A stretch of DNA of 8,844 nucleotides from Bacteroidota bacterium (lineage in GTDB: Bacteria > Bacteroidota > Bacteroidia > Bacteroidales > Prolixibacteraceae), in NCBI GenBank assembly GCA_030632865.1, contig DAOVTY010000122.1, positions 1-8,844 of the forward strand, read 5' to 3'. The notes below the pieces were generated by a model. The model saw only the letters and a program-made list of their open reading frames with translations. It searched no databases and was not told the origin of the DNA. The position numbers and the translations under genes were made by a program. Shown here in pieces: positions 1 to 6,253 of this stretch (position 1 is its first letter; each line of letters starts with the position of its first letter).

Positions 1-1
1 A

Positions 2-748
2 TTGCACAACGGACACCTCTCTCTGGTTAATCAGGCGCTTAGTGAAAACCAAATCGTAGTGGTTAGTATTTTCGTGAACCCAACGCAGTTTAACAACTCA
101 AATGATTTAGAAAAGTATCCGCGAACACTTGAATCAGATTTAGATTTGCTTAAAAGCACGGACTGCCAGTTTGTTTTTGCACCAAATGTTAAAGAGGTTT
201 ATCCAGTGCCAGATAGTCGTACATTTAACTTCGGAAAGCTTGAAACAGTTATGGAGGGTAAACACAGACCGGGGCATTTTAACGGAGTTGCGCAGGTAGT
301 AAGTAAACTGTTTGATATTGTAAAGCCTGATAAAGCCTATTTCGGATTAAAAGATTTTCAGCAACTTGCCATTATTAAATCGATGGTAAAACAGCTTAAT
401 CTATCGGTTGAAATTGTTTCGTGTCCAATTATTCGCGAAGGAAGTGGATTGGCAATGAGCTCGCGAAATGAACTGTTAACTGCCGAGCAGCGAAAAAATG
501 CTTCGTTATTATTCGACATTTTATCGATTGCAAAAGAACAAAAAGTAGAAAAAACCGTAACAGAGATTAAAGATTGGGTAATTGAAAACATAAACAAAAA
601 CCCATTTTTAGATGTTGAATATTTCGAAATAGTTGATGATATTCAACTTCAACCAGTTACAAAATGGAATGATAAAAATCGCAAAATCGGCTGTGTTGCT
701 GCATTTTGCGGGAATGTAAGATTAATTGATAATATTTATTTTAACTGA
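2..748 (+). CDS. panC: Pantothenate synthetase (pantoate--beta-alanine ligase), 5'-truncated by window edge
   Basis: This cytoplasmic enzyme joins pantoate and beta-alanine using ATP to make pantothenate, the CoA precursor. Seen in the 248-codon fragment: the HxGH nucleotide-binding signature (HNGH, fragment residues 2-5), SIFVNPTQF (22-30), RPGHFNGV (89-96), GLKDFQQ (115-121), the KMSKS-like MSSRN (152-156), and a C-terminal RLIDN typical of the family. The first visible codon is TTG, but it is the internal Leu before HNGH (LHxGH in relatives), not a start. By comparison with E. coli PanC about 32 N-terminal residues lie upstream of the window. The rest appears intact, ending at TGA 746-748. 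panD follows after 12 bases, so the two are very likely one operon making and using beta-alanine. Identification is near certain. Confidence 0.97.
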   Translation: MHNGHLSLVNQALSENQIVVVSIFVNPTQFNNSNDLEKYPRTLESDLDLLKSTDCQFVFAPNVKEVYPVPDSRTFNFGKLETVMEGKHRPGHFNGVAQVVSKLFDIVKPDKAYFGLKDFQQLAIIKSMVKQLNLSVEIVSCPIIREGSGLAMSSRNELLTAEQRKNASLLFDILSIAKEQKVEKTVTEIKDWVIENINKNPFLDVEYFEIVDDIQLQPVTKWNDKNRKIGCVAAFCGNVRLIDNIYFN

Positions 749-760
749 TTTAGCAAAGTC

Positions 761-1111
761 ATGCAAATAGAAGTTTGTAAATCGAAAATACACAAGGTTA
801 CTGTTACCGAAGCTAACCTTCAATATGTTGGCAGTATTACTATCGACGAAGATTTAATGGATGCCGCAAACCTAATTGAAAACGAAAAGGTACAAGTTGT
901 TAACATTAATAATGGTGAGCGTTTAGACACCTATGTTATTAAAGGTAAGCGAGGTTCGGGTACAATTTGCCTTAACGGGCCGGCCGCGCGTAAAGTTGCT
1001 GTGGGCGACGTAGTAATAATTATATCGTATGCGTTAATGGATTTCGAAGAGGCAAAAACATTTAAACCCAGCCTTATTTTCCCCGATATTGAAACTAATA
1101 GTGTGGTTTAA
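761..1111 (+). CDS. panD: Aspartate 1-decarboxylase (pyruvoyl-dependent)
   Basis: PanD decarboxylates L-aspartate to beta-alanine, the second substrate of PanC encoded just upstream. The 116-residue product is the usual length for the family. It is made as a proenzyme that cleaves itself at a Gly-Ser bond. Here that bond is G24-S25 in YVGSITID, and S25 would become the pyruvoyl cofactor. Also visible are Y58 (in RLDTY), the conserved N72-G73 (LNGPAAR) and K9, at the positions expected from the characterised enzymes. The ATG at 761 puts every one of these residues at canonical numbering, which supports the start. No Shine-Dalgarno sequence is evident. The gene lies 12 bases after panC and is followed by a strong intrinsic terminator, so it is the last gene of the pantothenate operon. 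Confidence 0.97.
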   Translation: MQIEVCKSKIHKVTVTEANLQYVGSITIDEDLMDAANLIENEKVQVVNINNGERLDTYVIKGKRGSGTICLNGPAARKVAVGDVVIIISYALMDFEEAKTFKPSLIFPDIETNSVV

Positions 1112-1129
1112 AATATAATTATAGTATTG

Positions 1130-1159
1130 CCTCGTAGTATTTTAGCTGCGAGGTTTTTT
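1130..1159 (+). terminator. Rho-independent terminator after panD
   Basis: An 8-bp stem (CCTCGTAG at 1130-1137 pairing with CTGCGAGG at 1146-1153, with one G-U pair) encloses an 8-base loop and is followed directly by six T residues (1154-1159) and a T/A-rich tail. It lies 18 bases after the panD stop and separates the pantothenate operon from the adenylyltransferase-radA pair. Confidence 0.88.
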
Positions 1160-1162
1160 ATT

Positions 1163-1170
1163 TATATTTA
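1163..1170 (+). promoter_or_regulatory. Possible -7 box before the adenylyltransferase gene
   Basis: TATATTTA matches the Bacteroidetes -7 consensus TAnnTTTG except for the last base. It sits between the panD terminator and the TTG start at 1194. No good TTTG -33 element is found at the usual distance, so this is a weak call based mainly on the need for a promoter after a terminator. Confidence 0.3.
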
Positions 1171-1193
1171 CAGTGAATTAAATTAAGTACAAA

Positions 1194-1679
1194 TTGGATA
1201 TAAATTCAAAAATAAACTCCAACTTTTCAGCTTTTAAAACAACCCTGAAAAAGTGGAAAGCTGATAACGAAACAATAGTTTTTACAAATGGTTGTTTTGA
1301 TATTATTCATCACGGACATGTAGATTCGTTACAAAAATCGGCAGAATTAGGTACAAAACTTATCGTAGGATTAAACTCCGATGAGTCGGTTACAATATTA
1401 AAAGGAAGAAATAGACCAATTTTTAATGAGGAAGCTCGGGCAATTATTCTTGCTGCTTTTACTTTTGTTGATGCAGTAATTGTTTTCGGGGAAGAAACGC
1501 CTGCCGAACTTATTGCCGATATTATTCCTAATGTATTAGTGAAAGGGAAAGAGTACGAAATTCACGAAATTGCTGGACATGAAACTGTTTTAGACAATGG
1601 AGGAGAAGTAAAAACCCTAAACTTGGTTCCTGGAGCTTCAACCTCAGATATTATTAATAAGATTAAAACTCTTGATTAA
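1194..1679 (+). CDS. D-glycero-beta-D-manno-heptose 1-phosphate adenylyltransferase (single-domain HldE C-terminal/RfaE2 type)
   Basis: This is a nucleotidyltransferase of the cytidylyltransferase fold. It resembles the C-terminal half of HldE, which makes ADP-heptose for LPS core or S-layer/glycoprotein sugars in the cytoplasm. Seen in 161 residues: FTNGCFDIIHHGH (30-42, HxGH at 39-42), GLNSDESV (59-66), GRNRPI (71-76), LVKGKEY (115-121, where relatives often have KGGDY) and the C-terminal STSDIINKI (149-157). There is no sugar-kinase half, so a separate HldA-type kinase would be needed. Start: an in-frame TAA at 1179-1181 bounds the gene, and no ATG or GTG occurs before the essential HxGH motif, so the TTG at 1194 is the best start. 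The stop overlaps the radA ATG by one base (TAATG). Glycerol-phosphate cytidylyltransferase is a less likely alternative. Confidence 0.88.
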   Translation: MDINSKINSNFSAFKTTLKKWKADNETIVFTNGCFDIIHHGHVDSLQKSAELGTKLIVGLNSDESVTILKGRNRPIFNEEARAIILAAFTFVDAVIVFGEETPAELIADIIPNVLVKGKEYEIHEIAGHETVLDNGGEVKTLNLVPGASTSDIINKIKTLD

Positions 1680-3037
1680 TGGTAAAAGTAAAGTCTATTT
1701 TTACTTGCCAGAATTGTGGAGCACAATCACCAAAATGGTTAGGCAAATGTGCAACTTGCGGCGAGTGGAACACTTTTGTTGAAGAGGTTGTAAATAAAAA
1801 ACAATCAACAAGTAAGTTATCGGTACAAATTTCTGGCAATCAACCCATAACTCTCGAAAATATAAAATCGATAAAAAACCAGCGTATTTCCATCGGAATT
1901 AATGAATTCAATCGTGTTTTAGGAGGCGGAATTGTACCCGGTTCTTTAATTCTTTTGGGTGGCGATCCGGGAATAGGTAAATCAACTTTGGCTCTTCAAC
2001 TTGCTCTGGGATTAACAGAAAGAAAAATATTATATACATCGGGAGAGGAGAGTTTACAGCAGATAAAATTACGTGCAGAGCGTTTGAATGTAAAAAATGA
2101 CAACTGCCTTTTTTTGTGCGAAACATCGTTGGAACATTTGATTGCACACACAGAGCAAGTAGCTCCTGATTTGTTAATTATCGATTCCATTCAAACTATT
2201 TCAACAGAAACTATTGAATCGTCGCCGGGGTCGGTTTCGCAAGTGCGTGAGTGTACTTCTGCTATTTTAAAGTTTGCCAAGAAAAATGATGTTGCGGTAA
2301 TATTAATTGGGCATATAACAAAAGAGGGTAATCTTGCCGGACCAAAAGTTTTGGAGCACATGGTTGATACGGTTTTGCAATTTGAAGGAGATACAAATTA
2401 CATGTATCGTATTTTGCGCTCAAACAAAAATCGTTTTGGTTCAACTAACGAGTTAGGTATTTTCGAGATGCGCAGCGATGGACTGAGAGAAATAACAAAT
2501 CCCTCGGAGCAGTTAATTTCTAAAGTAAGCGACGATGTGAGCGGAACAGCAATTGCTGCTACAATAGAAGGTGTGAGACCTTTTTTAATTGAAATTCAAG
2601 CACTAGTTAGTTCTGCTGCTTACGGTACTCCACAACGTTCATCAACCGGATTCGATTTGCGACGATTAAATATGCTTTTAGCTGTTTTGGAAAAACGAGC
2701 AGGTTTTAAACTCATACAAAAAGATGTTTTTTTGAATATTGCAGGCGGTATAAAAATTAGCGATCCGGCCACCGATTTAGCAGTAATTTGCTCCATATTA
2801 TCATCTAATCTCGATATAGCAATAAATCATAAAAATTGTTTTGCAGGCGAAGTCGGATTAACAGGAGAAATTCGTGCCGTAAGCCGTATTGAACAACGAA
2901 TTGCCGAAGCAGAAAAGTTGGGATTCAGTAAAATTTTTGTTCCTAATTTGAATAAAGGTTTCGACACTTCAAAACTAAAAATTGAGGTTGTAAAAGCTAG
3001 CAGAGTTGAGGAAGTTTTCAGAAAAATATTCAGGTAA
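1679..3037 (+). CDS. radA: DNA repair/recombination ATPase RadA (Sms)
   Basis: RadA is a RecA-like ATPase that promotes branch migration during homologous recombination and processes recombination intermediates. The 452-residue product shows all three family parts in order: an N-terminal zinc finger with C10, C13, C24 and C27; the ATPase core with Walker A GDPGIGKS (95-102) and Walker B LLIIDS (165-170); and the RadA-specific KNRFG motif (250-254), followed by a Lon-protease-like C-terminal domain (about 290-450, including the conserved stretch around 359-368). Length and motifs are those of an intact gene. The ATG overlaps the stop of the upstream adenylyltransferase gene by one base, suggesting translational coupling. 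The pairing is probably organisational rather than functional. Confidence 0.97.
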   Translation: MVKVKSIFTCQNCGAQSPKWLGKCATCGEWNTFVEEVVNKKQSTSKLSVQISGNQPITLENIKSIKNQRISIGINEFNRVLGGGIVPGSLILLGGDPGIGKSTLALQLALGLTERKILYTSGEESLQQIKLRAERLNVKNDNCLFLCETSLEHLIAHTEQVAPDLLIIDSIQTISTETIESSPGSVSQVRECTSAILKFAKKNDVAVILIGHITKEGNLAGPKVLEHMVDTVLQFEGDTNYMYRILRSNKNRFGSTNELGIFEMRSDGLREITNPSEQLISKVSDDVSGTAIAATIEGVRPFLIEIQALVSSAAYGTPQRSSTGFDLRRLNMLLAVLEKRAGFKLIQKDVFLNIAGGIKISDPATDLAVICSILSSNLDIAINHKNCFAGEVGLTGEIRAVSRIEQRIAEAEKLGFSKIFVPNLNKGFDTSKLKIEVVKASRVEEVFRKIFR

Positions 3038-3047
3038 TTTTTTTATT

Positions 3048-3100
3048 ATTAACCTGTTATACTTATATGGTTAATCATTCTTCTTTTTCTTTTTTAACTC
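3048..3100 (+). terminator. Weak terminator-like hairpin and T-rich tract after radA
   Basis: A perfect 7-bp inverted repeat (ATTAACC at 3048-3054, GGTTAAT at 3069-3075) with a 14-base loop is followed by a pyrimidine tract, mostly T, from about 3076 to 3096. Only two G-C pairs support the stem and the T run is interrupted, so this is a modest candidate. It fits a promoter-like element just downstream. Confidence 0.4.
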
Positions 3101-3106
3101 ATTTAT

Positions 3107-3138
3107 TTTGATTTGCAACCTAACTATTTATAATTTAG
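3107..3138 (+). promoter_or_regulatory. Candidate Bacteroidetes-type promoter for the lipoprotein-amidohydrolase pair
   Basis: TTTG at 3107-3110, a 20-base spacer, and TAATTTAG at 3131-3138 (one mismatch to TAnnTTTG) reproduce the known Bacteroidetes sigma-ABfr layout. The start codon at 3153 follows closely, which predicts a short leader of roughly 5-10 bases. Confidence 0.5.
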
Positions 3139-3152
3139 CGCACTGAAATTAT

Positions 3153-3536
3153 ATGAAAAAATTACTCTTTATATTATTTGTTCTTTTTGTTGCATCTGTT
3201 TCGTGCGATAAATTACCTGTAGAAAAACCTGATAATCTAATTAAGGAGAAAAAGATGATTGAAATGTTGGTTGACATTCACATTGCAGAGGCCACTTTTA
3301 ACCATATGAGATACGATTCGATTATTAGAAATAGCTCGTCAGCTAATTTTTATTATTCTGTTCTTGAAAAATATGAAGTGCCCGATTCTGTATTCGAAAA
3401 GTCTTTTGTTTATTATTCAAGCGTTCCTCGGGAATTCGAAAAAATGTATCGGAAAGTAATGAATGAATTAAGCGAGTTAGAGCAAAATTATTCGGGCAGG
3501 AAAGATGAGCTTCTAGAGCTTGATATAGAGAGATAA
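3153..3536 (+). CDS. Small lipoprotein, DUF4296-like
   Basis: The 127-residue product starts with a basic MKK, a hydrophobic stretch (4-16) and a Cys at 18, giving a type II signal peptide. It is predicted to be lipidated at C18 and held in the cell envelope. The box before C18 (ASVSC) is looser than the classic LAGC form, as is common in Bacteroidetes. The mature part is charged and probably helical. Its motif KMIEMLVDIHIAEATF (34-49), the following Tyr/Ser-rich stretch, and VPREFEKMYRKVMNEL (91-106) resemble the DUF4296 family, whose function is not known to me. The amidohydrolase start lies six bases after the TAA, in the same reading frame, so the two are probably co-transcribed. The family call is from motif memory; the lipoprotein call is firmer. 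Confidence 0.82.
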   Translation: MKKLLFILFVLFVASVSCDKLPVEKPDNLIKEKKMIEMLVDIHIAEATFNHMRYDSIIRNSSSANFYYSVLEKYEVPDSVFEKSFVYYSSVPREFEKMYRKVMNELSELEQNYSGRKDELLELDIER

Positions 3537-3542
3537 AATACT

Positions 3543-4736
3543 GTGAGGAAAATTGCTGCAACATATATTTTCCCAGTTAACCAACCTCCCATAAAAAATG
3601 GCACTTTAATTTGCGAGTCAGACGGAACTATTGTTGATATTATAGACAATAATGGTGAATTAAAAGAGGAATCGGGGCTTGAGTTTTATAGTGGAATTTT
3701 GGTGCCCGGATTTGTAAATACACATTGCCATTTAGAACTTTCGCATTTAAAAGGGAAAATAGAGGAGAAAACCGGAATTGGGGGATTTATTGGAAAAATA
3801 AATACACTTCGTAACCAAGACTTTGGTAGCATTGAAAAGGCTATTGAAATTGCCGACAGGAAAATGTGGGCTGCCGGAACTGCTGCTGTTGGTGATATTT
3901 CTAACTCTAATATTACTATTGTAACTAAACAAAAAAGTAAAATATATTACCATACTTTTGTCGAATCTTTTGGGTTTCACCCTTCGCGAGCAGAAACTGC
4001 TTTTGAATATGCAAAGAATGTTCTTTCTGAATTTAGGGAAAATAAATTACCGGCTTCAATTATTCCGCATTCGCCATATTCTGTTTCCAAACCACTTTTT
4101 GAAAAAATAAAAGAGAATGCTTTCGCAGAAAAAAGTCTTTTATCTATTCATAATCAAGAGAGTAAAGGCGAAACGCAATTTTATAAAAATGGCGATGGAC
4201 CAATTGCCAACCATCTTAAAAATAATTTGGGTATAGATATTTCACATTGGAAACCCACAGGAAAAAGTTCTATAATTTCAATAATGAAATATTTGCCGCC
4301 TCAAAATAGGCTTATTTTGGTGCATAATACTTTTACTGAAAAATCTGATTTAAACGAATTAAAACATAATCGGTCTCTCGAAAATATATGGTTTGCACTC
4401 TGTCCAAATTCCAATCTTTACATCGAAAACAAACTTCCACCCATTTCTCTTTTTAAAGAAGAGGATTTAAATATTTGTCTTGGTACAGATAGTTTAGCGT
4501 CAAATCATCAGCTTTCAATTTTAGAGGAAATGATTACTATTCAGCAAAATTTTACTGAATTAAAGTTGGAAGAGTTATTAATATGGGCAACACTAAATGG
4601 GGCAAAAGCTTTGGGGATAGAAAGTACTTTTGGAACTTTTCAGGCAGGTAAAAACCCAGGTGTAAATTTGATTTCGGGGTTTGATTTCCGTAATATGAAA
4701 CTTACGATATCGAGTAAAGTAAAACGGTTGGTTTAA
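3543..4736 (+). CDS. Metal-dependent amidohydrolase/deaminase (TRZ/ATZ-like; possibly aminofutalosine-deaminase-like)
   Basis: This is a cytoplasmic amidohydrolase-superfamily enzyme, 397 residues. Visible metal and catalytic residues are H61 and H63 in the NTHCHLELSH strand-1 motif, H176 in PHSPYS, H203 and E206 in SIHNQES, H261 in LVHNTF, the CPNSN motif (287-291) and D316 in LGTDSLASN. This set (HxH, HxxE, CPxSN, TD) marks the TRZ/ATZ-type deaminases rather than dihydroorotase or urease. The PHSPYS, HxxES, VHN and TDxLxSN pattern recalls aminofutalosine deaminase of the futalosine menaquinone route, but that is a recollection, not a proof. Other nucleobase or amine deaminases fit too. Start: GTG at 3543, because an in-frame TAA (the upstream gene's stop) lies at 3534-3536 and the next Met is residue 108, after the HxH motif. 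A weak GAGAG lies about 10 bases upstream. Confidence 0.88.
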   Translation: MRKIAATYIFPVNQPPIKNGTLICESDGTIVDIIDNNGELKEESGLEFYSGILVPGFVNTHCHLELSHLKGKIEEKTGIGGFIGKINTLRNQDFGSIEKAIEIADRKMWAAGTAAVGDISNSNITIVTKQKSKIYYHTFVESFGFHPSRAETAFEYAKNVLSEFRENKLPASIIPHSPYSVSKPLFEKIKENAFAEKSLLSIHNQESKGETQFYKNGDGPIANHLKNNLGIDISHWKPTGKSSIISIMKYLPPQNRLILVHNTFTEKSDLNELKHNRSLENIWFALCPNSNLYIENKLPPISLFKEEDLNICLGTDSLASNHQLSILEEMITIQQNFTELKLEELLIWATLNGAKALGIESTFGTFQAGKNPGVNLISGFDFRNMKLTISSKVKRLV

Positions 4737-4823
4737 TGTGACTTGAATTATAGGGAAGTGAACCGCAATAGACAAAATAGGGCACATTAGTTTTCTTAAA
4801 AATACATCCCATAAAAATCCTAT

Positions 4824-4831
4824 TATATTTG
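4824..4831 (+). promoter_or_regulatory. Perfect Bacteroidetes -7 box before the radical SAM gene
   Basis: TATATTTG is an exact match to TAnnTTTG, 16 bases before the ATG at 4848. No matching TTTG is seen at the expected -33 distance, only A/T-rich sequence, so the call rests on the -7 element and its position. Confidence 0.5.
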
Positions 4832-4847
4832 CACCTCAAAATATATT

Positions 4848-5627
4848 ATGGCAACATTTCTGTTCGATAAAATAATTTTTGGTCCTGTAAAAAGCCGACG
4901 ACTTGGAGTTTCGTTGGGAATTAATTTGTTACCAACTAATGTAAAAGTATGTTCGTTCGATTGTATTTATTGCGAATGTGGCAGAACTCCAAAAAAATAC
5001 GAAGAGAAAGCTATTCTCCCTAAAAGAGCTGAAGTTCGAGAAAGATTGGAAGAGACACTAAAAAATATGGTTGCCAATAATCAGTTACCCGACGTAATTA
5101 CTTTTGCTGGAAATGGAGAACCGACATTGCATCCCGAGTTTCCTGAAATTATTGATGATACAATTGAGCTGCGCGACAAATTTACTCCAAACGCACGAAT
5201 TGCTGTTTTGTCGAATGCAACTATGCTTCATAAAAAATCGGTTTTTAATGCTCTTCTAAAAATTAAAGATAATATTCAGAAACTCGATTCGGCCTTTGAA
5301 GATACCGTGAGAATGCTGGATATTCCAAATGGCAGTTTTAACCTTGAAAAAGTAGTTAAACAACTTGAATCTTTTAAAGGAAAAGTAATCATTCAAACCA
5401 TGTTTATACGTGGAACCTTTAACGGACACAAAATTGATAACACTACTGAAAATGAAATTTCGGCATGGTTGAAATTAGTACAAAGAATAAATCCTTCGCA
5501 AGTAATGATTTATACTATTGCAAGAGATACACCAATAAATACGCTCGAAAAAGTTCCACTTCACCAACTCAACTCCATTGCAAAACAGGTTCGAAGTTTC
5601 GGTTTCGACGTTCAGGTTTCGGGGTGA
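4848..5627 (+). CDS. Radical SAM protein, COG0731-like, function unknown
   Basis: This 259-residue radical SAM enzyme has the 4Fe-4S cluster motif CxxxCxxC at C35, C39 and C42 (CSFDCIYC), with an extra Cys at 44. It also has the SAM-binding GGE-type segment as FAGNGEPTLHPEF. The N-terminal GPVKSRRLGVSLGINLLP (12-29) is a hallmark of the small radical SAM family that includes COG0731 Fe-S oxidoreductases, where relatives read GPVxSRRLGxSLGxxLxP. No C-terminal extra cluster (SPASM-like Cys set) or fused domain is visible. The substrate is not known to me and the neighbours give no clue. The ATG start places the N-terminal motif as in relatives. The gene converges on the DUF2147 gene and appears to be transcribed alone, with its own -7 box. 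Confidence 0.87.
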   Translation: MATFLFDKIIFGPVKSRRLGVSLGINLLPTNVKVCSFDCIYCECGRTPKKYEEKAILPKRAEVRERLEETLKNMVANNQLPDVITFAGNGEPTLHPEFPEIIDDTIELRDKFTPNARIAVLSNATMLHKKSVFNALLKIKDNIQKLDSAFEDTVRMLDIPNGSFNLEKVVKQLESFKGKVIIQTMFIRGTFNGHKIDNTTENEISAWLKLVQRINPSQVMIYTIARDTPINTLEKVPLHQLNSIAKQVRSFGFDVQVSG

Positions 5628-5635
5628 ATTATTGC

Positions 5636-5666
5636 GTTTTTTGCGTTGTGCAAAAAACAATTTTGC
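5636..5666 (+). repeat. Overlapping inverted repeats after the radical SAM gene
   Basis: A perfect 9-bp inverted repeat (GTTTTTTGC at 5636-5644, GCAAAAAAC at 5650-5658, 5-base loop) starts 8 bases after the stop codon. Its right arm can instead pair with TTTTGC at 5661-5666 as a 6-bp stem (GCAAAA at 5650-5655). It may help end transcription, but no proper T run follows the first stem. Confidence 0.5.
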
Positions 5667-5713
5667 AACATACTTAATTTCAGCCAGTAACTCTCTGGCA
5701 AAAGCTGCCTGGC

Positions 5714-5752
5714 AATAAAAAATGCCACCCGATTTAACTTCAGATGGCATTT
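5714..5752 (-). terminator. Terminator-like hairpin for the DUF2147 gene
   Basis: A perfect 8-bp stem (AAATGCCA at 5720-5727, TGGCATTT at 5745-5752) has a 17-base loop. Read on the minus strand it begins 19 bases after the DUF2147 stop and runs into TTTTTTATT (three of the Ts belong to the stem). The position between convergent genes supports a terminator. It may also stop plus-strand transcripts. Confidence 0.62.
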
Positions 5753-5771
5753 AAATATAAGTTTTTTGATA

Positions 5772-6218
5772 TTAATCTAGCGTTGTTTTATACCACTCCG
5801 AACTTTTTCCCATCCATTTTATTCCGGCAACATACCCTTTCAATTTCATTAAATCGTTGCTTTCTAACCACACATAACAATCGTATGTTTTTCCAGATTT
5901 AGGATCGTAAATTGAACCATCTACCCACTCTTTATCATCGGCTTCAAATTTCAGTCCATCCAATATTTGCAATCCAACAATAGACCTGCTACGTAACGAC
6001 TCATCCGGGTTTTCATCATCTTTTGGAGACTCTCCATTTTCATATTTTTCAGGAATCATGTACACAATTGTACCCATGTATTTCCCATCTTTTTTTACCA
6101 CCTCAATCTTCGAAGTTTTTTCATCGTTCCACCAAATACCTACAATTTTATCGGCTTCCTGCGCAATACCTGCCAATGTATAAACTCCAAGAAATAACAG
6201 AATAATTAATCTTTTCAT
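5772..6218 (-). CDS. Secreted DUF2147 family protein
   Basis: The 148-residue product has a type I signal peptide: MKR, a hydrophobic core (4-16) and a likely cleavage after AGIAQ near residue 20. It is therefore expected in the periplasm or outside the cell. The mature part shows the DUF2147 pattern: GIWW (27-30), GKYMGTIVY (45-53), the D68/N70-P71 site, RSRSIVGLQIL (76-86), W98, SIYDPKSGKTY (102-112), LKGYV (126-130) and a closing SEWYK (140-144). The family is thought to form a small beta-barrel. Its molecular role is not established, so none is assigned. The length is normal and the ATG start fits the signal peptide. It is divergent from the acylase gene (99 bases between starts) and convergent with the radical SAM gene, so it is probably monocistronic. 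Confidence 0.88.
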   Translation of the reverse strand: MKRLIILLFLGVYTLAGIAQEADKIVGIWWNDEKTSKIEVVKKDGKYMGTIVYMIPEKYENGESPKDDENPDESLRSRSIVGLQILDGLKFEADDKEWVDGSIYDPKSGKTYDCYVWLESNDLMKLKGYVAGIKWMGKSSEWYKTTLD

Positions 6219-6243
6219 AATTTAATATTTATTTTTAGTGGAC

Positions 6244-6251
6244 TAAATATA
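6244..6251 (-). promoter_or_regulatory. Possible -7 box for the DUF2147 gene
   Basis: On the minus strand, TATATTTA (one mismatch to TAnnTTTG) lies about 25 bases before the start codon in the divergent intergenic region. No good -33 TTTG is at the standard distance. In such AT-rich DNA a one-mismatch hit is weak evidence. Confidence 0.3.
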
Positions 6252-6253
6252 TA

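Noticed and set aside
2..4. TTG at the left edge as a start codon for panC
   Set aside because: It encodes the conserved Leu before HNGH; the true start lies about 32 codons upstream, outside the window.
358..597. 79-codon minus-strand frame inside panC
   Set aside because: It lies wholly opposite well-conserved panC motifs and has no recognisable domain; it is a shadow frame.
1908..2444. Several minus-strand frames within radA
   Set aside because: They sit opposite the Walker A to KNRFG region of an intact radA and show no domain of their own.
5465..5677. 70-codon plus-strand frame extending past the radical SAM stop
   Set aside because: It is in another frame of a conserved gene and its low-complexity protein has no motif. 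I considered a frameshifted C-terminal extension, but the gene already has a normal length and end.
5685..5727. Repeated TGGCA/TGCCA words between the convergent genes, as a possible repeat array or attachment site
   Set aside because: The units are short, imperfect and irregularly spaced; only the 5720-5752 stem with its T run is convincing, as a terminator.
5475..5750. 91-codon minus-strand frame covering the end of the radical SAM gene and the region after it
   Set aside because: It overlaps the conserved 3' part of the radical SAM gene, starts within the DUF2147 terminator hairpin and shows no family pattern.
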